The notes beneath the pieces are model-generated. The model saw nothing but the letters and a program-made list of their open reading frames with translations. It did not search any database and was not told the origin of the DNA. 64,000 nucleotides of DNA, taken from the NCBI RefSeq assembly GCF_014203325.1, contig NZ_JACHIV010000001.1:3845501-3909500 (forward strand), read 5' to 3'. Position numbers and translations under genes: made by a program. Each line of letters opens with the position of its first letter. Positions within the stretch are counted from its first letter, which is position 1. The DNA comes from Saccharopolyspora gloriosae (lineage in GTDB: Bacteria; Actinomycetota; Actinomycetes; Mycobacteriales; Pseudonocardiaceae). This document shows, piece after piece, positions 59,094-64,000 of this stretch.

Positions 59094-60515
59094 TCAGGCG
59101 CGGTCGGCGCGGATCGCCGCCGTCCGGCCCGCGATGCGGCCCATGGTCACGGCGTTCGCCACGGCGTTGCCGCCGCCGACGTAGCGGGCGCCGAGCACGC
59201 CCGCGCCGGCCTCACCGGCGGCGAACAGGCCGGGCACGACCGCCCCGTCCTGGTCCAGCACGGCCGCCGAGCCGTTGATCTCCAGCCCGGCGTGCGTGCA
59301 GACGAGTTCCGCGGGCAGGGTGCGCACCGCGTAGAACGGCGGTTCCGAGATCGGTTCGGGGGGCGCGGCGGATCCCTTGTTGCGCAAGGTCTCGTGGCGC
59401 CGGAAGTCCTCGTCGGTGCCGTGCGGGAGCTGCTCGTTCCAGCGCCGCACCGCCGCGCTCAGCGCCGCCGGGGGCACCCCGATCAGCTCCGCCAGCGCGG
59501 GCAGGCTCCCGGCTCGCGCGGTGCGGCCCGCTTCGGCTTCGTCGTGGACCTTCGCTGCGTCCCAGTCGGCGTACCCGGCGGGCAGCGCGCGGCGGGCCCG
59601 GTCGTCGAAGACCGCCCACACCGGGCCGGGCTGGGCCTCGATGATGCCGGTGGACACCGCGTAGGAGGCGTCCTCGTCCATGAAGCGGCGGCCGTGCGCG
59701 TTGACGTGGATGCGGGACTTAGGCGGGAAACCGGACTGCCAGTGGTGCTTGCGCTGGAAGTACGCGGTGGGCAGCATCAGCCCCCAGCCGTCCCCGGCGA
59801 GCCCGGCGCGGACCTGCTCGCCGAACCGCAGGTGATCGCCCCTGCTGCCCTCGGCGGCGACGACGAACAGCGCCTCGCCCGCCCGATTCGCGGCCGGGTA
59901 GTACCGCGCCACCAGCTCCGGATCGCGGGCGAAACCGCCGGAGGCGACGACCACGGCGTCGGCCGACACCGCCACGTCGTCGGCGACGACACCGGTGACC
60001 CGATCGCCGTCGGTCAGCAACCGTTGCACGCGGGTGGCGAGCACGGTCTCCACGCGGTGCGCGCGACGAGCCGCGTCCAGCGCCAGCACCACGCCGTAGC
60101 CCTGGTCCTTCGGCACGTGCCCGCGCCACACGTCCTCCACCCCGGCCTGGCACAGCCCCGGCTGGTGCGCGTTCCCGGATACCTGCGCGGGAATCTCCAC
60201 GCCGAGCTCGATCAGCCATTCCAGCGCCGCCCCGGCGTGCGCGCAGAACGCGCGGATCAGGCCGGGTCGCAGCAGCCACTGGTTGAGGTCCATGTAGTGC
60301 TGGAAGAACGCCTCCGGCGAGTCCCGCACGTCCAGCGCCGCCTGCACGCTGGTGCCCGCGGCGGTGAACATGCCCGCCGACAGCCGCGTGGAGCCGCCGA
60401 GTTCGCGCTCCGATTCGAACAGCAGCACCGAGGCGCCCCGTTCGGCGGCCGAGACGGCCGCGGCCAGCCCCGCTCCGCCGCCGCCCACGACGATCACGTC
60501 GTAGTGCTCGGTCAT
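59094..60515 (-). CDS. FAD-dependent dehydrogenase of the fumarate reductase/ketosteroid dehydrogenase family
   Basis: 473 residues. Dinucleotide-binding VIVVGGGGAGLAAAVSAAERGASVLLFE opens it; GGSTRLSAGMF, ADAVVVASGGFARDPELVARYYP and the C-terminal GLFAAGEAGAGVLGARYVGGGNAVANAVTMGRIAG complete the FAD_binding_2 pattern. Family members dehydrogenate or reduce C-C bonds next to a carbonyl or carboxylate. Start overlaps the stop of the SDR upstream (ATGA). With two SDRs beside it, ring dehydrogenation of an alicyclic substrate is possible (inference). Confidence 0.9.
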   Translation of the reverse strand: MTEHYDVIVVGGGGAGLAAAVSAAERGASVLLFESERELGGSTRLSAGMFTAAGTSVQAALDVRDSPEAFFQHYMDLNQWLLRPGLIRAFCAHAGAALEWLIELGVEIPAQVSGNAHQPGLCQAGVEDVWRGHVPKDQGYGVVLALDAARRAHRVETVLATRVQRLLTDGDRVTGVVADDVAVSADAVVVASGGFARDPELVARYYPAANRAGEALFVVAAEGSRGDHLRFGEQVRAGLAGDGWGLMLPTAYFQRKHHWQSGFPPKSRIHVNAHGRRFMDEDASYAVSTGIIEAQPGPVWAVFDDRARRALPAGYADWDAAKVHDEAEAGRTARAGSLPALAELIGVPPAALSAAVRRWNEQLPHGTDEDFRRHETLRNKGSAAPPEPISEPPFYAVRTLPAELVCTHAGLEINGSAAVLDQDGAVVPGLFAAGEAGAGVLGARYVGGGNAVANAVTMGRIAGRTAAIRADRA

Positions 60516-61306
60516 CAGAGCTCACCTCCGGTGTCGGCGAGGATGCGGTGGTACAGGCCGTTGGACACGAGCCCGCCGTCCACGGTCACCTCGCTGCCGG
60601 TCATGTACGCCGAGCGGTCGGAGAGCAGGAACAGGACCGCGTCGGTGACCTCCTCCGGCGTGCCGGTGCGCCCGGCGGGGATGCTGGCCACCGCGGATTC
60701 CACGAACGCGTCCGACCCGGCCAGCAATCCGGTGTCCACCAGCCCCGGGTGCACCGAGTTGACCCGGATGCCCCACTCGGCGAAGTTGCCCGCCGCCGAC
60801 TTCGACAGCCCCGTCAGTCCCCACTTGCTCGCCGAGTAGGCGGGTGAGAAGTAGCCGATCTGCCCGGAGATCGACGAGATGTTCACGATCGAACCGCCGC
60901 CGGAGTCCCGCATCAGCCCGGACGCGGCCTTCATCCCGTGGAACGGCCCGTGCAGGTTCACCCGCAGCACCAGGTCCCAGATCTCGGTCGTGGTCTCGGA
61001 GAACTCCAGCCGCCGCGAGATGCCCGCGTTGTTCACCAGTCCGCCCAGCGCGCCGCGATCCGCGCGGATCTCGTCCACCACGCGCTCCCACGCCGCGGGG
61101 TCGGTGACGTCGAGGTCGTGCGCGGAGGCGGACCCGCCCACCGCGGCGATCTCGGCCGCCACCGGTGCCGCGTCGACGACGTCGGCCAGGCACACGTGCA
61201 CGCCGCGCCGCGCCAGCGCCCGCGCGTGCGCGGCGCCCATCCCGGCCGCGGCGCCGGTGATCAGCACGACGTCCGGGTAGCGCACGGGCTCGGTCGCCTC
61301 AGACAT
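60515..61306 (-). CDS. Short-chain dehydrogenase/reductase
   Basis: 263 residues. Classical SDR: VVLITGAAAGMGAAHARALARRG (TGxxxGxG), LVNNAGIS, catalytic Ser in SIVNISSISGQIG, YxxxK as YSASKWG, and VHPGLVDTG. It overlaps both neighbours (8 bp with the upstream SDR, ATGA with the FAD enzyme), indicating a coupled pathway. Probably NAD-dependent oxidation of a secondary alcohol; the substrate is unknown. Confidence 0.93.
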   Translation of the reverse strand: MSEATEPVRYPDVVLITGAAAGMGAAHARALARRGVHVCLADVVDAAPVAAEIAAVGGSASAHDLDVTDPAAWERVVDEIRADRGALGGLVNNAGISRRLEFSETTTEIWDLVLRVNLHGPFHGMKAASGLMRDSGGGSIVNISSISGQIGYFSPAYSASKWGLTGLSKSAAGNFAEWGIRVNSVHPGLVDTGLLAGSDAFVESAVASIPAGRTGTPEEVTDAVLFLLSDRSAYMTGSEVTVDGGLVSNGLYHRILADTGGEL

Positions 61307-62126
61307 GCCGGGACCCGCCGTCGACGGCGATGCTGTGCCCGGTCACGTAGCGGGCGCTGTCGGACAGCAGGAACAGCAGCGCGCCGAACACCTCCTCCGG
61401 GGAGCCGATCCGGTGCAGCGGCACGGTGTCGACCGCGTGCTTGAGCGCCACCGGGTCCTCCTTGACCCAGCGGGTCATGTCGGTGTCGATGTAGCCGGGG
61501 GCGATGGAGTTGACCCGGATGCCCTTGTCGCCGAGCTCCACCGCGAGCGATTCGGTCAGGTGCGCCACCGCCGCCTTCGAGCTGCAGTAGGCGCCCCGGC
61601 CGCGACGCACCCTGGTCGCCGACACCGAGGACATGTTCACGATCGCGCCGCCGGGCGCGAGGTGGCGCGCGGCGGCCTGCGCGCCGTAGAGGACGCCTTC
61701 GACGTTGACCTTGAGGGTGCCGCCGAACTGGTCCGGGGTGATCTCCTCGGCGAGCGCGAACGGGAAGATTCCCGCGTTGTTGACCCAGAAGTCGAGCCCG
61801 CCGAACTCCGCGAGCGCCGTCGCGGCGAGGTGCTCGTGCTGCTCGGCGAGCGTCACGTCCACCTCCTGTCCGACAACGCGCCCCGGAACATCCACATAGG
61901 ATTCGTCTGCGACGGCCGCGTTGATCCGCTCGGCTTCGGCCGCCATCCCGGCGGCGTCGATGTCACCGCCGACCACGTGCACGCCGCGCGCCGCGAGGCC
62001 GCGCGCGAACACCGCTCCCATTCCGCGGGCGGCGCCCGTCACGACGGCCACCTTGCCGGGCAGTTCCGGGTAGACGGCGCCGATCGGCCGGTGCAGCGCC
62101 CCGCCGGGGCCGGTCGCAGTGCTCAT
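61299..62126 (-). CDS. Short-chain dehydrogenase/reductase
   Basis: 275 residues. VAVVTGAARGMGAVFARGLAARG, FWVNNAGIF, AIVNMSSVSATRVR and YCSSKAAV are the SDR cofactor, structural and catalytic motifs. A short extra insertion (DESYVDVPGRVVGQEVDV) precedes the DV motif. Second gene of the operon, 25 bp after the NTF2-like gene. Related to but distinct from the following SDR; the two may act on successive intermediates. Confidence 0.93.
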   Translation of the reverse strand: MSTATGPGGALHRPIGAVYPELPGKVAVVTGAARGMGAVFARGLAARGVHVVGGDIDAAGMAAEAERINAAVADESYVDVPGRVVGQEVDVTLAEQHEHLAATALAEFGGLDFWVNNAGIFPFALAEEITPDQFGGTLKVNVEGVLYGAQAAARHLAPGGAIVNMSSVSATRVRRGRGAYCSSKAAVAHLTESLAVELGDKGIRVNSIAPGYIDTDMTRWVKEDPVALKHAVDTVPLHRIGSPEEVFGALLFLLSDSARYVTGHSIAVDGGSRHV

Positions 62127-62151
62127 GGTTTCTCCTTGCGGTGTCAGGGGA

Positions 62152-62583
62152 TCAGCGCGGTTCGTCGTCGCGGCGCACCACGCGGCGGCGAATTCGCCAC
62201 CGCCCGTCGAGGCGCACCAGGTCGTCGATGAAGGTCGTCATCCGCGCCAGCCGCGACGCACCGCCCGCTTCGGTGACGACGATCTGGAGGTAGCCGCGCA
62301 CGACGAGACCGGCGCCGTCCGCCGATGCGACGTCGAGGTTCGTGATCACGTGCCGCGTCCTGGTGCCCGCCTGCTCATCGGCGGCGGCGAAGCGCTCGGC
62401 GAAGGCGACCAGCGCGGCGGTGCCGACGGCGGGCTCGGGGTAGCTCGGCGACCAGAACTCGCCGTCCGGGGTGAACGTCGCCGCCCATTCCTGCGCGCGC
62501 CCGCCGTCGATGCGGTGGCTCTGCGCGCCGTAGAGGCGGTGGACGTGCCCGAGCACCTCGTCGCTGACGTCTCCCACCGGCAC
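62152..62583 (-). CDS. NTF2/SnoaL-like protein
   Basis: 143 residues from GTG 62583 (AGGAAGG upstream). The alpha+beta cone fold is indicated by HRLYGAQSHRIDGGRAQEWAATFTPDGEFWSPSYPEPAVG, RTRHVITNLDV and the C-terminal DLVRLDGRWRIRRRVVRRDD. Such proteins act as small isomerases, cyclases or dioxygenase beta-subunit-like partners. First gene of the catabolic operon. No Rieske alpha subunit is present, so a ring-hydroxylase role is unlikely here. Confidence 0.85.
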   Translation of the reverse strand: MPVGDVSDEVLGHVHRLYGAQSHRIDGGRAQEWAATFTPDGEFWSPSYPEPAVGTAALVAFAERFAAADEQAGTRTRHVITNLDVASADGAGLVVRGYLQIVVTEAGGASRLARMTTFIDDLVRLDGRWRIRRRVVRRDDEPR

Positions 62584-62645
62584 GGAGCACCTTCCTGAGC
62601 TCGGACGTCCGGGTCGGGTCGATCACCCGAAGCAGACGTGCTATT

Positions 62646-62664
62646 ATCGCACTCGGCGTGCGAT
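62646..62664. promoter_or_regulatory. Candidate IclR operator in the divergent promoter
   Basis: ATCGCAC-TCGGC-GTGCGAT, perfect 7-bp arms, between the catabolic operon (start 62583) and the IclR gene (start 62723). It abuts a GATAAT-like minus 10 for the operon on the minus strand. Confidence 0.6.
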
Positions 62665-62722
62665 TCCACTGGACTGTAAGCGGGCTCACCCACCCCGTCA
62701 AGAGCCGTACGAGAGGTGCAGC

Positions 62723-63436
62723 ATGTCCGAGACCAGCGCGGAACCGACCGCGCCCAGCGGCGTCGAACTCGACTCGGGAATGTCGAAGACCCTGCACAAC
62801 GGGCTGCGCATCCTCGAAGTGCTCGCCGAACACCCGCGCGGGCTCACCCTCAACGAGATCGCCGAACGCGTCGCCGTGCACCGCACCGTCGCGCACCGGC
62901 TGGTCCGCACCCTCGAAGCGCACCGGCTGTGCCGCCGCGACGACGTCAAGCGCATCTCGCTCGGCACCGGCCTCGTGCACCTGAGCGAGCCCGTCGAGCA
63001 GGACCTGCGCACGCTCGCCCGGCCCGTGCTGGAAGAGCTCACCGAACGCACCCAGGCGACCGCGCACCTGGTGGTGCAGGAGGACGAGCAGCAGGTCCGG
63101 ATGCTCATGATCGTCGAGCCGCGCCGCGCCCGGATGCACGTGTCGTTCCGGCCCGGCCAGGTCGACCCGATCGACCGCGGCTCCGCGGGCCTCGCGCTGC
63201 TGGCCGCCGCACCCGCCCGCGAGCACGAACGCGACGAGGTGCGCAGCACCCGCGAACGCGGATTCGCCGTGTCCTACGGGGAGATCGCGCCGTCGATCAC
63301 CGGGATCTCCGCGCTGGTACCGGGAACCGAACGCCCCACCAGCCTCGGGCTGTCGCTGTTCGAAGTCGACGACGAACGCGAACTCGGCCGCATCGTCCTC
63401 GACGCCGCACACCGCCTGGGTGCGCTCCTGCGATGA
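62723..63436 (+). CDS. IclR-family transcriptional regulator
   Basis: 237 residues from ATG 62723 (GAGAGG upstream). The N-terminal winged helix is clear (LHNGLRILEVLAEHPRGLTLNEIAERVAVHRTVAHRLVRTLEAHRLCRRDD). The effector domain includes LEELTERTQATAHLVVQEDEQQ, DRGSAGLALLAA and GEIAPSITGISALVPG. Divergent from the catabolic operon, with a palindrome between; probably its repressor or activator responding to an aromatic or pathway intermediate. Confidence 0.92.
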   Translation: MSETSAEPTAPSGVELDSGMSKTLHNGLRILEVLAEHPRGLTLNEIAERVAVHRTVAHRLVRTLEAHRLCRRDDVKRISLGTGLVHLSEPVEQDLRTLARPVLEELTERTQATAHLVVQEDEQQVRMLMIVEPRRARMHVSFRPGQVDPIDRGSAGLALLAAAPAREHERDEVRSTRERGFAVSYGEIAPSITGISALVPGTERPTSLGLSLFEVDDERELGRIVLDAAHRLGALLR

Positions 63437-63824
63437 CCGAGGCGCGTCAGCCGGGAAATCGCTGGGCAGGGGCCACCGGGCAACCGTCATCGCCGCGGAT
63501 TCTCGAACGACCTTCGCGCGAGAGCGGCGAGCGGCCTTGAGCAACCGGACCGCCCGCGCGTTCTCAGCGGCTGGCTTCCGACGACATTCACCCCGGCGCA
63601 CAAGAGAAATCGCTCCCGCAGCGGGAAGAGCGCTGACTACCGCTGCTTGAGCTCGTCATTCCAGGTGCGTTTTCGGTCGTCGCCCCGTCAGCAGCGACCA
63701 CGGGCCACCGGCGGGTCCTCAGCGATTTCCTCGCGAGGACAACACCTTTCCGCGTGGGTGAGCCACCGGGACGAACCGCCGAGGTTCCGCCGCCCGGCCC
63801 GCAGAGCAGGCCGGGTGCGGCGGA
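63437..63824. repeat. Intergenic region with two degenerate copies of the dispersed palindromic repeat
   Basis: No gene is seen in this stretch of about 390 bp. Copy 5 starts GTTCTCAGCGGC (63560-63571) and ends near GCGCTGA (63630-63636). Copy 6 (63711-63790) reads GCGGGTCCTCAGC, TTTCCTCGCGAGGACA, GTGAGCCACCGGG and GAGGTTCCGCC. It keeps the order seen at 38.28-38.38 kb and shares the flank GCAGCGACCA (63691-63700), but inner stems are broken. Confidence 0.6.
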
Positions 63825-64000
63825 TCAGTCCTCTTCGTCGGGGTCGCGGATGTAGAGCGCCTTGCCGCGCAGGACCGTGCGCTGGCAGCGCGGCAGCGGA
63901 GCTCCGGGGCTCAGGTCCGGCAGCGGCGGCACGCCCGCGCGCGGATCCGTCGACCAGCGCTGCACCCGCGAATCCGGTGCGGTCACGACCAGATCGCCCG
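63825..64000 (-). CDS. C-terminal end of an unidentified protein (5' part beyond window)
   Basis: The last 58 codons of a minus-strand gene, ending in TGA at 63825. The fragment reads GDLVVTAPDSRVQRWSTDP, then PLPRCQRTVLRGKALYIRDPDEED. Codon bias is normal for the window. The stretch is too short to assign a family. Confidence 0.6.
   Translation of the reverse strand, partial: GDLVVTAPDSRVQRWSTDPRAGVPPLPDLSPGAPLPRCQRTVLRGKALYIRDPDEED

Overview
The window is 64 kb of very GC-rich DNA with strong G/C third-position bias, GTG and TTG starts, and GGAGG-type ribosome sites. Gene content is actinobacterial: fused FbiC (coenzyme F420), a zinc-free L36 behind a Zur-like box, a DtxR/IdeR-like iron box, Methyltransf_19 and PucR-type proteins, and STAND/TPR proteins. 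A mycelial actinomycete of the Pseudonocardiaceae/Saccharopolyspora type is my best inference, not proof. I see no rRNA, tRNA, CRISPR array, intact prophage or replication origin.

Left part (1-29.5 kb). A truncated molybdenum hydroxylase large subunit faces a PucR-type regulator. A TetR/methyltransferase divergent pair follows, then two tandem secreted Asp-box (sialidase-like) proteins, a decayed flavohemoglobin gene, L-fuconate dehydratase, a DJ-1/PfpI protein and a lone IS1634-like transposase with an eroded catalytic triad. fbiC is followed at once by six 47-bp hairpins at an exact 62-bp period. Next come an orphan sensor kinase, two paralogous membrane-anchored beta-propeller proteins, a secreted beta-helix protein with a consensus promoter and LacI-type operator, a two-component system with a small secreted protein, and a drug-efflux MFS gene behind two palindromic operators.

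Centre (29.5-41 kb). An 8.5-kb gene encodes a 2,840-residue protein. It has a WXG100/CpnT-like N-terminus, a hydrophobic stretch, about 750 residues of low-complexity linker and several beta-rich repeat modules. An iron box lies about 150 bp upstream. A MarR gene, a tiny duplicated-motif protein, smpB and a secreted orphan follow, with several nested palindromic repeats between them.

Right part (41-64 kb). A four-gene operon (epoxide hydrolase, limonene-monooxygenase-like LLM protein, Zn-alcohol dehydrogenase, acyl-CoA-dehydrogenase-like flavoprotein) is divergent from a TetR gene across an operator-dense promoter. A conflict-type patch follows: a STAND NTPase with eight near-identical TPR units, a second copy of the tetR 3' end, and a deaminase-toxin-like protein with a leader typical of contractile-injection cargo. 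Then come metY, a 2-oxoglutarate oxygenase, the Zur-controlled L36 and a DEDD-exonuclease-like protein. Last is a homogentisate catabolic cluster (FAH, an unknown TIM-barrel-like protein, HGD, MFS, FAD dehydrogenase, two SDRs, NTF2-like protein) divergent from its likely IclR regulator.
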